In this document: positions 22,777-29,820 of the stretch, piece by piece
Layout of the letters: the number at the start of each line of letters is the position of its first letter
How positions within the stretch are numbered: the first letter of the stretch is position 1
Origin: an uncultured Collinsella sp.
Lineage (GTDB): Bacteria; Actinomycetota; Coriobacteriia; Coriobacteriales; Coriobacteriaceae
Reading direction: 5' to 3'
Assembly (NCBI GenBank): GCA_947001705.1
Contig: CAMQHT010000024.1
Span: 1-36,979 of the forward strand
DNA length: 36,979 bases
Notes under the pieces: model-generated
Databases searched by the model: none
Told to the model about the DNA's origin: nothing
What the model saw: only the letters and a program-made list of their open reading frames with translations
Program-made: the position numbers and the translations under genes

Positions 22777-25218
22777 CTACCCCAGCGAGCGGTTGAGGGA
22801 GCCGAGCTCGTCGTTGCCCATGGTGCGCCACATTTGGTAGATGCAGCCGCGCGCCAAGAAAAAGAAGCCGTTATCGACGAGCTGCACGGCGGCATCCGCG
22901 AGTTGATTGGTCACGGCGGGCACCGGCGGCAGCTCAAGACCTGCCTTGCGGATGGTCTCGACAGCCCCCTCAAACGTGGGCGGTTTGATGACGCCCATCT
23001 CGTTCATAAGGCCCTGCATTTCCTCCTGCGCACTGCCGCCCGATTCCTCGCCGCGCGGCACCAGGCGATAACATGCCAGCGCCAGCTCGAGCTGGTCGCA
23101 GTTCCAGTAGGCGAATGCCAGGCGATAGAACAGGTAGCCGATCGAAGGCCGGTCGCTGGCAATGCGCAGGCCGTGGCGCGCCACCTCTATAATCTCGTCA
23201 TAGCGCTCCAGGCGTGCTAGCACGTTGATGAGCGCAAAGTGCGACTGCATGGACGAGCGCGCCAAATCGTAGAGACGACGCACCTCGGGCAGTGCACGCT
23301 CAAAGTCCTCTTGTTCGGCGTAAAAGCTGCAGATCTCGTGCTGGGCAAAGTACAGCGCATCGGGCGCACGAAGGATTCGCACAGAGCGGTCCTCTTCCAA
23401 CACCGGCAGTACCATACGCACCAGCTGGTTGTCGCAGAACTGGGTCTGCACCGGTCCCGTCGCCAAAAGCTCAGCAACAGTACACTTGGCTTCCAGTTCC
23501 TCGACAAGGCGAGAAAAGCCCTCGAAAGCACCAGCTCGGTCAACTTTGGATTGCTCGCGCAGCTCGACGACGCGGGCAACATACGGATCGTTGTCCTCCT
23601 CCATGACCTCAAGCTCGTCAGCCGTATCAGCGAGCAGTAAATCGCGAAGCGCAGGCGGCAATGGACGATGGTCATCACGTGGTCGGGCGTGAACTTCTGC
23701 AGACTCAATCATGTCCGGCGCATCTGCCTCATACGCCTCAAGCACACGCTTGCACGGCATATCGTCCATGTCCATGCTCTCAAGATCCTTGGCGACAGAA
23801 ACGCAATCGGCCAGATAAGCCGCACGGCCAAAGGAGTACGTTTTAACAACGCGCTCGCCCTGCTCGCCGTCGGGAGCCGCAATCTGCACGTAGCAGCGCG
23901 TGATGCGAGCACCCGAGGCAAAGCAAGCCGCTGCGAGTGTAAGCGCAATACGCGCATCGTGCTCGGTGGCCCATGCTGCGCGCTTAGGCTCATCTACCTC
24001 GCGCCAGGCGTCATCTTGAGCATCGTATTCGCGCTGCGGCATAGCATCGACAACCGTGCGGCCAAATCGCACCAGCATGATGCCCTCGGCGACGTTCACT
24101 CGATAGGTGTAATCGAGCCGCGTGACCACGTTGAGCGCTTCTACGATACGTGCAAAGCGGGTGCGAACGTCCCACTCGCCACCCGGCTGGCACGCAACCG
24201 TCCCCGGCTTGGCCCACGGGTTGTCATTCGACAGCGTTTCGAGCAGGCGAGGAACGTCGTTTGTCGTCTTGCTGATGTGCCATAGGTCAAAGAGCGAGCA
24301 GCCCTCAAAGCTTGGCGACGAGGCAACGGGGCCCAACCCTGCCCCAATACGCTCAAGAATGCCCGATAGGCGGTTCAGGCGGCTCTCGACGGCAAGCAGG
24401 ATATCGATCTCGTCCTGGTCCAGCAGGCTACGGTCAAAATTGAGATAAAAGAGCCTCGAGCGATCGATGCGCGCCAGGCTCATTTCGGTTTTGGCCGCAA
24501 TGGTGCGCAGGCGAGGCAGATTGACTTCACCCATCAAAGCGGCGGCATAGCGCTCAATGCCACCTGGATTATCTGTATGGTCAATGCGGTAGAGCAACGT
24601 TTCGATTGCATCGGGCAGCGGCGTGGAATCAAAACCCAGCAGTACCTCAACCGGCTCGGGGAGTTTTACAAGTTTGATCTTGTCGACGGCATTTTTCATG
24701 CCCTCGTCAAGGCCGTCACCGTCTGCCGCGCCTAAGACAGCGTTTTCAGAATCGGCGAATATGACGTAGCGCAAGAACATCGAGGCCATGAACTCACCGT
24801 AAGGAAGGGAGCGGGTCGAATTCCATGTCTCGTGATCGGACTGTTCGCGCATGGGACCTTCGGGAGAGCCGACGGTTCGCGCGCGCACGCGCATCGTGCC
24901 GTTTGCTCCCCTCACCATAATCTCACCAATACTGGAATCCGACTCGTCAAGGACCAGTTCCATGTCGGGATCGTTGGGCAGCGGAGCCTCGCTGACGGGG
25001 CGGTCCACCTTGTACACCTCGCCCGAAACGCTTACGTAGCCCAAAAGCGACACATGACTTTTGCCAACGAATTCGACGACATAGCAAGATTCATGCTGAT
25101 CCTCGCCAAAGAGTTTCCAGACCACGCCATATGAGCGTCCCGCAGGCTGCTCGGGCATCGCCGGAAAGCGCTTTTTGGGATCGAGAAACCTGAGCTTGTA
25201 TGTCGGACGCTCTGCCAC
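22777..25218 (-). CDS. Large TPR-containing protein of unknown function
   Basis: This 813-residue soluble protein has no signal peptide or membrane helix. The first ~130 residues look like a beta-rich domain (YKLRFLDPKKRFPAMP, YVVEFVGKSHVSLLGYV). The middle is mixed and acidic. The last ~230 residues are helical with tetratricopeptide-like repeats: ALYFAQHEICSFYAEQEDFERAL, LINVLARLERYDEIIEVARH, YLFYRLAFAYWNCDQLELAL. TPR units usually bind other proteins. GTG 25218 is the start, with AGGGTGA six bases upstream. It is monocistronic. A GTCGCGA-N5-TCGCGAC hairpin (25256-25274) lies in its leader. I do not recognise the family; it may be lineage-restricted. Confidence 0.85.
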   Translation of the reverse strand: MAERPTYKLRFLDPKKRFPAMPEQPAGRSYGVVWKLFGEDQHESCYVVEFVGKSHVSLLGYVSVSGEVYKVDRPVSEAPLPNDPDMELVLDESDSSIGEIMVRGANGTMRVRARTVGSPEGPMREQSDHETWNSTRSLPYGEFMASMFLRYVIFADSENAVLGAADGDGLDEGMKNAVDKIKLVKLPEPVEVLLGFDSTPLPDAIETLLYRIDHTDNPGGIERYAAALMGEVNLPRLRTIAAKTEMSLARIDRSRLFYLNFDRSLLDQDEIDILLAVESRLNRLSGILERIGAGLGPVASSPSFEGCSLFDLWHISKTTNDVPRLLETLSNDNPWAKPGTVACQPGGEWDVRTRFARIVEALNVVTRLDYTYRVNVAEGIMLVRFGRTVVDAMPQREYDAQDDAWREVDEPKRAAWATEHDARIALTLAAACFASGARITRCYVQIAAPDGEQGERVVKTYSFGRAAYLADCVSVAKDLESMDMDDMPCKRVLEAYEADAPDMIESAEVHARPRDDHRPLPPALRDLLLADTADELEVMEEDNDPYVARVVELREQSKVDRAGAFEGFSRLVEELEAKCTVAELLATGPVQTQFCDNQLVRMVLPVLEEDRSVRILRAPDALYFAQHEICSFYAEQEDFERALPEVRRLYDLARSSMQSHFALINVLARLERYDEIIEVARHGLRIASDRPSIGYLFYRLAFAYWNCDQLELALACYRLVPRGEESGGSAQEEMQGLMNEMGVIKPPTFEGAVETIRKAGLELPPVPAVTNQLADAAVQLVDNGFFFLARGCIYQMWRTMGNDELGSLNRSLG

Positions 25219-25364
25219 GAAGTATCACCCTGATCGGTCGCTTGAAGAAGGAGTGGTCGCGAATTAGTCGCGACATCTACTCGGAATCTTACACGAGTCG
25301 ACAGGAAATCGTCCGCTTTACGCCCGCGCCTCGACCGAGGTTCGAATCAATGCGGTGTTTACGT

Positions 25365-25394
25365 AAAAGAAAAGCCCCCGTTGCCGGGAGCTTT
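25365..25394 (-). terminator. Terminator of tRNA-Arg copy 1
   Basis: On the minus strand AAAGCTCCCG, a GCAA tetraloop, CGGGGGCTTT and a T-rich tract follow the tRNA by about ten bases. Confidence 0.9.
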
Positions 25395-25403
25395 AATCTC
25401 AAA

Positions 25404-25480
25404 TGGTGCGGCGTATAGGATTCGAACCTATGACGTTCTGATTCGTAGTCAGACCCTCTATCCAGCTGAGGTAACGCCGC
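25404..25480 (-). tRNA. tRNA-Arg (anticodon ACG), copy 1
   Basis: This 77-base tRNA has acceptor GCGGCGT/ACGCCGC, discriminator A and an encoded CCA. The anticodon loop CTACGAA gives ACG (read as ICG after deamination), and the T-arm is ATAGGTTCGAATCCTAT. It is identical to the copies at 25639 and 26070. Confidence 0.97.
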
Positions 25481-25492
25481 AACTTGTTGATT

Positions 25493-25521
25493 ATTATGCA
25501 CAGGGACTGAATAATGGTCAA
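25493..25521 (-). promoter_or_regulatory. Promoter of tRNA-Arg copy 1
   Basis: On the minus strand TTGACC (25516-25521), a 17-base spacer and CATAAT (25493-25498) form a near-consensus housekeeping promoter 12 bases before the tRNA. Confidence 0.8.
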
Positions 25522-25603
25522 GCATTTTTTCAAAAAAAGTTATCGAATTTGATTTTTAATCATTTGGAGGGCTTGGCGCGATCTTCGACGCATCGCGATA
25601 TAA

Positions 25604-25630
25604 GAAAAGCCCCCGTCGCCGGGAGCTTTA
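25604..25630 (-). terminator. Terminator of tRNA-Arg copy 2
   Basis: This has the same stem as copy 1 but a GCGA loop. A GNRA tetraloop is kept in both. Confidence 0.9.
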
Positions 25631-25638
25631 AAGTCAAT

Positions 25639-25715
25639 TGGTGCGGCGTATAGGATTCGAACCTATGACGTTCTGATTCGTAGTCAGACCCTCTATCCAG
25701 CTGAGGTAACGCCGC
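25639..25715 (-). tRNA. tRNA-Arg (anticodon ACG), copy 2
   Basis: The sequence is identical to copy 1, with the same loops and an encoded CCA. Its own promoter and terminator show independent transcription. Confidence 0.97.
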
Positions 25716-25727
25716 AACGCACGGATT

Positions 25728-25756
25728 ATTATGCACGCGAGCCCCCGATGGGTCAA
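25728..25756 (-). promoter_or_regulatory. Promoter of tRNA-Arg copy 2
   Basis: TTGACC (25751-25756), a 17-base spacer and CATAAT (25728-25733) lie on the minus strand. The boxes match copy 1 while the spacer differs. Confidence 0.8.
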
Positions 25757-25838
25757 GCGACAATTAGAAAAAATTTTACGGAGTGATAATTAAGTTGTTC
25801 GTGCCTCGACCGAGGTTCGAATCCATGCGGCGTCCGCC

Positions 25839-25870
25839 TAAAAGAAAAGCCCCCGTTGCCGGAGGCTTTC
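25839..25870 (-). terminator. Terminator left beside the broken tRNA-Arg
   Basis: AAGCCTCCGG, a CAA-containing loop, CGGGGGCTT and a T-rich tract lie on the minus strand. It belongs to a 61-base block (25839-25899) identical to 26029-26089 next to the intact copy 3. Confidence 0.85.
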
Positions 25871-25879
25871 AATTTCAAT

Positions 25880-25899
25880 TGGTGCGGCGTATAGGATTC
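25880..25899 (-). pseudogene. Truncated tRNA-Arg: 3' end only
   Basis: The last 20 bases of tRNA-Arg (GAATCCTATACGCCGCACCA on minus) are intact, but everything 5' of the T-loop is replaced by an unrelated GC-rich element. No promoter or anticodon remains, so it cannot give a tRNA. Confidence 0.92.
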
Positions 25900-26019
25900 C
25901 GCGCATCCGCTGCGCGGATCCGCACCGGCTTCGCCCGCCTGCCGGCGCGCTCGCCCGCGGGCTAAAACGCTCCGCGTTTTCTTGACGCCCGCGCCTCGAC
26001 CGAGGTTCGAATCCATGCG
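25898..26019. mobile_element. GC-rich tRNA-end element, Arg copy
   Basis: This 122-base non-coding element starts exactly at the break in the truncated tRNA-Arg. It holds a perfect hairpin ATCCGC-TGC-GCGGAT (25905-25919), a CCGGC/GCCGG pair, and AAAACGC-TCC-GCGTTTT (25964-25980). It ends in an inverted T-arm sequence AGGTTCGAATCC (26003-26014). A homologue of equal length sits at 30879-31000 beside the truncated tRNA-Leu; 25905-25947 is a 43-base identical run and 25968-25988 another of 21. Open frames through it do not stay in register between the copies (a one-base gap), so it is non-coding. Whether it moves is inferred. Confidence 0.65.
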
Positions 26020-26030
26020 GTATTGCCATA

Positions 26031-26060
26031 AAAGAAAAGCCCCCGTTGCCGGAGGCTTTC
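26031..26060 (-). terminator. Terminator of tRNA-Arg copy 3
   Basis: On the minus strand a GC-rich stem with the AAGCC/GGCTT type base is followed by a T-rich tract, ten bases past the tRNA. Confidence 0.9.
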
Positions 26061-26069
26061 AATTTCAAT

Positions 26070-26146
26070 TGGTGCGGCGTATAGGATTCGAACCTATGAC
26101 GTTCTGATTCGTAGTCAGACCCTCTATCCAGCTGAGGTAACGCCGC
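26070..26146 (-). tRNA. tRNA-Arg (anticodon ACG), copy 3
   Basis: The third intact, identical tRNA-Arg(ACG), 77 bases with encoded CCA. Its 3' flank is the source or twin of the duplicated block at 25839-25899. Confidence 0.97.
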
Positions 26147-26156
26147 AGCGCAAGAC

Positions 26157-26187
26157 ATATAAAACCACTTTAGCTTATTGGAGTCAA
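26157..26187 (-). promoter_or_regulatory. Promoter of tRNA-Arg copy 3
   Basis: On the minus strand TTGACT (26182-26187) is followed after 18-19 bases by TTTATA/TTATAT. It is less consensus-like than the promoters of copies 1 and 2. Confidence 0.6.
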
Positions 26188-26223
26188 GCACAATTTCAAA
26201 CTTTTTTGTGGAACGCAGTCTTG

Positions 26224-26601
26224 TCATGCTGCTCCGCATATACCGCCATTCCCCGTACGATCGATTGGCTTTTCGATCACGTCAAACTTAGCATCAAGTT
26301 CCCTCAGGAGCGATCTCACCCGCTGGGCACAATCATAATCGGCAAACGAGATGCTCAACATGCGAGCAACCTGATTAGATGTCTGGACCCCATAGAAATG
26401 CTCTAGGGCCACAAGCCCCTCGTGCGCCACAAACGTCTCAACCACATGAGGCGACTCCTCGTAGCACCATTGCGTCAACGGCCCCTCGCTCGTCTGTCGA
26501 ACCACCAGGCCACCCATGCCAGACGGCTCACACGTCACAAGCAGGTACTCCCCGCCCTCGTCGCTCTCAAACAAAACCACCCGATCATCAAACAGCTCCA
26601 T
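26224..26601 (-). CDS. Small protein of unknown function
   Basis: This 125-residue soluble, acidic protein starts MELFDDRVVLFESDEGGEYL and ends in GGICGAA. It reads as a small alpha/beta fold with strands near 7-35 and helices near 75-110 (VARMLSISFADYDCAQRVRSLLREL). There are no known motifs or membrane segments. ATG 26601 has AAAGGGGA four bases upstream, a good site that supports a real gene. It lies between serS and the tRNA-Arg cluster, with a terminator isolating it from serS. The size and acidity would suit an immunity or regulatory protein, but that is speculation. Confidence 0.75.
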   Translation of the reverse strand: MELFDDRVVLFESDEGGEYLLVTCEPSGMGGLVVRQTSEGPLTQWCYEESPHVVETFVAHEGLVALEHFYGVQTSNQVARMLSISFADYDCAQRVRSLLRELDAKFDVIEKPIDRTGNGGICGAA

Positions 26602-26720
26602 CGCGTCCCCTTTCTCTCGCTCTTATTTAGCAAAAGCATAGCAGGTAGATGGCTGTATACAGAACAGTTGTTCGTGTGTTTTCTATTGAGCTGTCCGCAC
26701 GGCATGGTATGGCCGCACAC

Positions 26721-26750
26721 AAAAAGGGCACCCCAAAAAGGAGTGCCCTA
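26721..26750 (-). terminator. Terminator of serS
   Basis: On the minus strand AGGGCACTCC pairs with GGGGTGCCCT (one T-G pair), loop TTTTT, followed by five T, 23 bases past the serS stop. Confidence 0.92.
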
Positions 26751-26772
26751 GCAAATCGCTTATGCAGCCAAT

Positions 26773-28056
26773 CTACGCGACCGGCTCGATCTTCTCGAGG
26801 CCGCCCATGTAGGGACGCAGAACCTCGGGGATCGTGATGGTGCCGTCAGCGTTCTGGTAGTTCTCCAGAATGGCTGCCATGGTACGGCCAGCCGGCAGAC
26901 CGGAACCGTTGAGGGTGTGCAGATAGCGCGAACCCTTGAAGTTCTCGGGGTCGCGATACTTGATGTTGGCGCGACGGGCCTGGAAGTCACCGCAGTTGGA
27001 GCAGGAGCTGATCTCCTTGTAGGCGTTGTAGCTCGGCAGCCAGACCTCGACGTCGTAGGTCTGACGGGCAGAGAAGCCCAGGTCGCCGGTGCACAGGCTA
27101 ATCACGCGATACGGAAGACCCAGCTGCTGCAGCAGGAACTCGGCCTCGGCGGTCATGCTCTCGAGCTCCTCGTCGGACTCCTCCGGCTTGGCAAACTTTA
27201 CCATCTCGACCTTGTCGAACTCGTGCTGGCGAATGATGCCGCGGGTATCGCGACCAGCGGAGCCGGCCTCCTCGCGGAAGCAGGGGGTGAAGGCGGTGTA
27301 GCGGCGCGGCAGGGTATCGGCGTCGAGGACCTCACCGGCGTGCAGGTTGGTGAGCACGACCTCGGCGGTGGGGATCAGGAAGTTGTCGCCCGAGACGTGA
27401 TAGGCGTCGTCCTCGAACTTGGGCAGCTGGCCCGTGCCGAACATGGTCTGACGCTTGACGACGATGGGCGGCCACCACTCCTTAAAACCACGGCTGGTGT
27501 GCGTATCGAGGAAGAAGTTGATGAGGGCGCGCTCAAGACGGGCGCCGGCGCCACCGAGAACGGTGAAGCGGCTGCCGGAGAGCTTGTTGCCGCGCTCGAA
27601 GTCAAGGATGTCGAGGTCGGTGCCCAGATCCCAATGCGGCTTAAAGTCGAAGTCGAACTCGCGCGGGGTGCCCCAACGACGGCGCTCGATGTTCTCGTCC
27701 TCGTCCTTGCCGTACGGCGTGGCCTCGCAAGGAATGTTGGGCAGGTGAGCCATGAAGTCGTACTGCTCCTGCTCGAGGGCGGTGCGGCGCTCGGCCAGAC
27801 CGTCAATCTTCTCGTTGACGGCGCGCACGGCCTCTTTGGCGGCCTCGGCCTCGTCCTTCTTGCCCTCCTTCATCAGGGCGCCGATCTTCTTGGACTCGGC
27901 ATTGCGCGTGGCTTGAAGTTCCTCAACCTCAGTGATGACGGCACGACGCTCGTCGTCGAGCTCAAAGAACTTCTCGCGATCCCAAGACGTCTGGCGGTTA
28001 GCCATGGCGACATCGATGGCATCGGGGTTCTCGCGAACAAACTTGATATCAAGCAT
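26773..28056 (-). CDS. serS: Seryl-tRNA synthetase
   Basis: This 427-residue class II synthetase charges tRNA-Ser with serine. The N-terminal antiparallel coiled coil (~30-105) binds the long variable arm of tRNA-Ser. Motif 2 FTPCFREEAGSAGRDTRGIIRQHEF and motif 3 NGSGLPAGRTMAAILENYQ form the active site, and EISSCSNCGDFQARR is the usual serine-pocket region. The length is normal. ATG 28056 (MLDIKFVREN) is chosen because GGAGGA precedes it and all family members start with this stretch; an upstream ATG has no RBS. It is divergent from the small membrane protein at 28168. Confidence 0.97.
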   Translation of the reverse strand: MLDIKFVRENPDAIDVAMANRQTSWDREKFFELDDERRAVITEVEELQATRNAESKKIGALMKEGKKDEAEAAKEAVRAVNEKIDGLAERRTALEQEQYDFMAHLPNIPCEATPYGKDEDENIERRRWGTPREFDFDFKPHWDLGTDLDILDFERGNKLSGSRFTVLGGAGARLERALINFFLDTHTSRGFKEWWPPIVVKRQTMFGTGQLPKFEDDAYHVSGDNFLIPTAEVVLTNLHAGEVLDADTLPRRYTAFTPCFREEAGSAGRDTRGIIRQHEFDKVEMVKFAKPEESDEELESMTAEAEFLLQQLGLPYRVISLCTGDLGFSARQTYDVEVWLPSYNAYKEISSCSNCGDFQARRANIKYRDPENFKGSRYLHTLNGSGLPAGRTMAAILENYQNADGTITIPEVLRPYMGGLEKIEPVA

Positions 28057-28167
28057 TAGATCCTCCGGCGATATACATTCCATTTAGGTTGCAACCTTGT
28101 ACATGTATGGGCAAGTATATACTTATGAGCGTTTACGACCCAACTCAACTACGCAAGAAGGCACCCA

Positions 28168-28341
28168 ATGGACGCAGTTTTTTCCTTTTTGTTTGGCACC
28201 CGCACCGGTTTTGCCATCCTTTTCGCCGGCGGCATCCTGCTGTTTGCGATTATTGCCTTTGTAATGGAGAAGCGCACCCATAAGATGTATGTCGACCGCG
28301 GCCCCAAGTCCGAGGACGAAGAAGACAGCTTCTGGGACTAA
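28168..28341 (+). CDS. Small single-pass membrane protein
   Basis: This is a 57-residue protein with a hydrophobic helix at ~15-32 (FAILFAGGILLFAIIAFVM) after a short N-terminus (MDAVFSFLFGTRTG). It has a charged cytoplasmic tail KRTHKMYVDRGPKSEDEEDSF. AAGAAGG precedes the ATG by six bases and a strong terminator follows, so the gene is well supported despite its size. It is one of only two plus-strand genes. A possible promoter (TTGTAC, 28097; TATACT, 28118) lies in the serS divergent region. The function is unknown. Confidence 0.85.
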   Translation: MDAVFSFLFGTRTGFAILFAGGILLFAIIAFVMEKRTHKMYVDRGPKSEDEEDSFWD

Positions 28342-28374
28342 CCTGCCAAAAAGGGACAGGTTTATTTTGGTCGG
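28342..28374. repeat. Intergenic GGGACAGG repeat, unit 1
   Basis: The unit runs from CCTGCC to GGTCGG. Its 16-base core AAAGGGACAGGTTTAT is the exact reverse complement of the core at 28464-28497, while the flanks CCTGCCAA and TTTGGTCGGTTTTA are in the same orientation in both. Confidence 0.7.
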
Positions 28375-28393
28375 TTTTATCTGGGCAAACGCA

Positions 28394-28435
28394 AGTGCCC
28401 CGCAACTGGAATTGAGCCAGTTGCGGGGCACTTTT
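28394..28435 (+). terminator. Terminator of the small membrane protein gene
   Basis: A perfect 16-bp stem AGTGCCCCGCAACTGG/CCAGTTGCGGGGCACT with a 7-base loop is followed by TTTT. It lies 52 bases past the stop and faces the convergent proC. Confidence 0.92.
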
Positions 28436-28463
28436 CGCTAAAAGGACAAAACCGCAGGAAAAA

Positions 28464-28497
28464 CCTGCCAACATAAACCTGTCCCTTTTTTGGTCGG
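28464..28497. repeat. Intergenic GGGACAGG repeat, unit 2
   Basis: This is the partner of unit 1 with its core inverted. It ends two bases before the proC stop codon and so lies in the proC 3' region. Confidence 0.7.
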
Positions 28498-28499
28498 TT

Positions 28500-29270
28500 T
28501 TACTGGAGGGTTGCGTCGATTGCCTTGACCAGGGCGCTGCGCATGCCGGCGTCCTCGAGCGCAACGACGCCCTTGATGGTGGCACCACCGGGCGAGCATA
28601 CGGCATCCTTCATCGCCGCAGGATGCTGGCCAGTTGCAAGCTGCAGCTTTGCCGTACCCAGCACCATCTGGCTCACAATGCGATAAGCATCCGCACGCGG
28701 GATACCGTGCTTGACCGCCGCATCGCCCAGGGCCTCGATTGCCATGGCGACAAACGCCGGAGCGCAACCACCCACCGTGCCGCCCACAAACAGCAGGCTT
28801 GTGTCGAGCTCGACGACAGCGCCAAGCTTACCGAGCAGGTCGAGCACCACAGCACGCTGCTCGTCGTTAAGCGTCGAAGCCTTCTCGCAGGCGATGACGC
28901 CCTCGCCTACCGAAACCGGCGTGTTGGGCACCGTCGAGATATGCGCGACGCCCGGCAGGACCTGCTCCCACTTGGCACTGTCCCAGGTCCAGGCAACCGA
29001 CAGAACGACCTTTTTGGCAAGAGCATCCTTGATCGGGGCGAATACCTTCTCGATCATGTACGGTTTGACCGCAGCGACCACGATATCGGATGCGGCGACA
29101 ACCTCGGCGGCATCGTGGCAGGCGACCATGCCGCGCGCCTCGCAGCGCTCAACCAGCGCGTCGTAGCGACCCGCGCAGGCGCACATGTCGCTCGCAGCTA
29201 CACCGGCAGCGATCCAGCCATCGGCCATAGCGCTCGCCATATTGCCAAAACCGACAAATCCAATCTTCAT
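28500..29270 (-). CDS. proC: Pyrroline-5-carboxylate reductase
   Basis: This 256-residue enzyme makes the last step of proline synthesis, reducing 1-pyrroline-5-carboxylate with NAD(P)H in the cytosol. The N-terminal Rossmann motif is IGFVGFGNMASAM. VVAAVKPYMIEKV and VPNTPVSVGEGV are conserved cofactor and substrate loops. VGGCAPAFVAMAIEALGDAA and MKDAVCSPGGATIKGV (family signature) form the dimer and active site. It is slightly shorter than the usual ~265-270 but complete. ATG 29270 has AAAGGA with a rather long nine-base spacer. proA and proB are not in the window. Confidence 0.96.
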   Translation of the reverse strand: MKIGFVGFGNMASAMADGWIAAGVAASDMCACAGRYDALVERCEARGMVACHDAAEVVAASDIVVAAVKPYMIEKVFAPIKDALAKKVVLSVAWTWDSAKWEQVLPGVAHISTVPNTPVSVGEGVIACEKASTLNDEQRAVVLDLLGKLGAVVELDTSLLFVGGTVGGCAPAFVAMAIEALGDAAVKHGIPRADAYRIVSQMVLGTAKLQLATGQHPAAMKDAVCSPGGATIKGVVALEDAGMRSALVKAIDATLQ

Positions 29271-29343
29271 ATCTCATAGTCCTTTCAGACACATTCCTCA
29301 AAACGAAAGGTATTGTCCCACGCCATTGTTTCGTATTGCCGAC

Positions 29344-29814
29344 CTATTTGTGATACGGCTCGCCACGACTGATCTTGCAGGCACGGTAAATCTGCTCTAG
29401 CAGCACCACACGCGCCAGGTTATGCGGCAAGGTAATGCGTCCAAAGCTGAGCATCTCGTCGGCGCGGGCGCGCACCTCATCACTCACGCCGTCCGAACCG
29501 CCGATTACAAAGGCAATGTCGCTGCTGCCTCGCAGCATAAGATCGTCGAGCCTCGCCGAAAACTCCTCGCTCGAGCGCTCCTTGCCCTCGATAGCCAGCA
29601 GGATCACATGCGCTCGAGATGGCAAGGCGGCAAGAATCGCCGCCCCCTCCTTGTCGCGCGCGGCATCCACGCCGCCCGCCTTAGCCGGGTCGATATCGGC
29701 CACCTCGCGGATATCCACCTTGGCATAGGCACCTAGGCGCTTGGTGTACTCAGCGCACGCGTCCTTCCAAAAGCGCTCCTTGAGCTTACCGACGCAAACG
29801 ACGGTGTATTTCAC
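29344..29814 (-). CDS. rlmH: 23S rRNA pseudouridine-1915 N3-methyltransferase RlmH
   Basis: This 156-residue SPOUT-class methyltransferase modifies pseudouridine 1915 in helix 69 of the large-subunit rRNA, using SAM. The trefoil-knot region HVILLAIEGKERSSEEFSARL, FVIGGSDGVSDEV and the C-terminal LPHNLARVVLLEQIYRACK...EPYHK are diagnostic. The length is typical. The start is GTG 29814, with AAGGAG inside the end of the SPFH gene six bases before it, so the two are coupled. Confidence 0.96.
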   Translation of the reverse strand: MKYTVVCVGKLKERFWKDACAEYTKRLGAYAKVDIREVADIDPAKAGGVDAARDKEGAAILAALPSRAHVILLAIEGKERSSEEFSARLDDLMLRGSSDIAFVIGGSDGVSDEVRARADEMLSFGRITLPHNLARVVLLEQIYRACKISRGEPYHK

Positions 29815-29820
29815 GCGCGT

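Noticed and set aside
25289..26239. Several short minus-strand open frames sharing an SYTPHQL-type sequence
   Set aside because: They are translations of the tRNA-Arg genes, terminators and GC-rich element. Their similarity comes from repeated RNA genes, not a protein family.
28057..28167. T-box or other riboswitch upstream of serS
   Set aside because: The gap is only ~110 bases shared with a divergent gene, with no specifier stem or T-box consensus.
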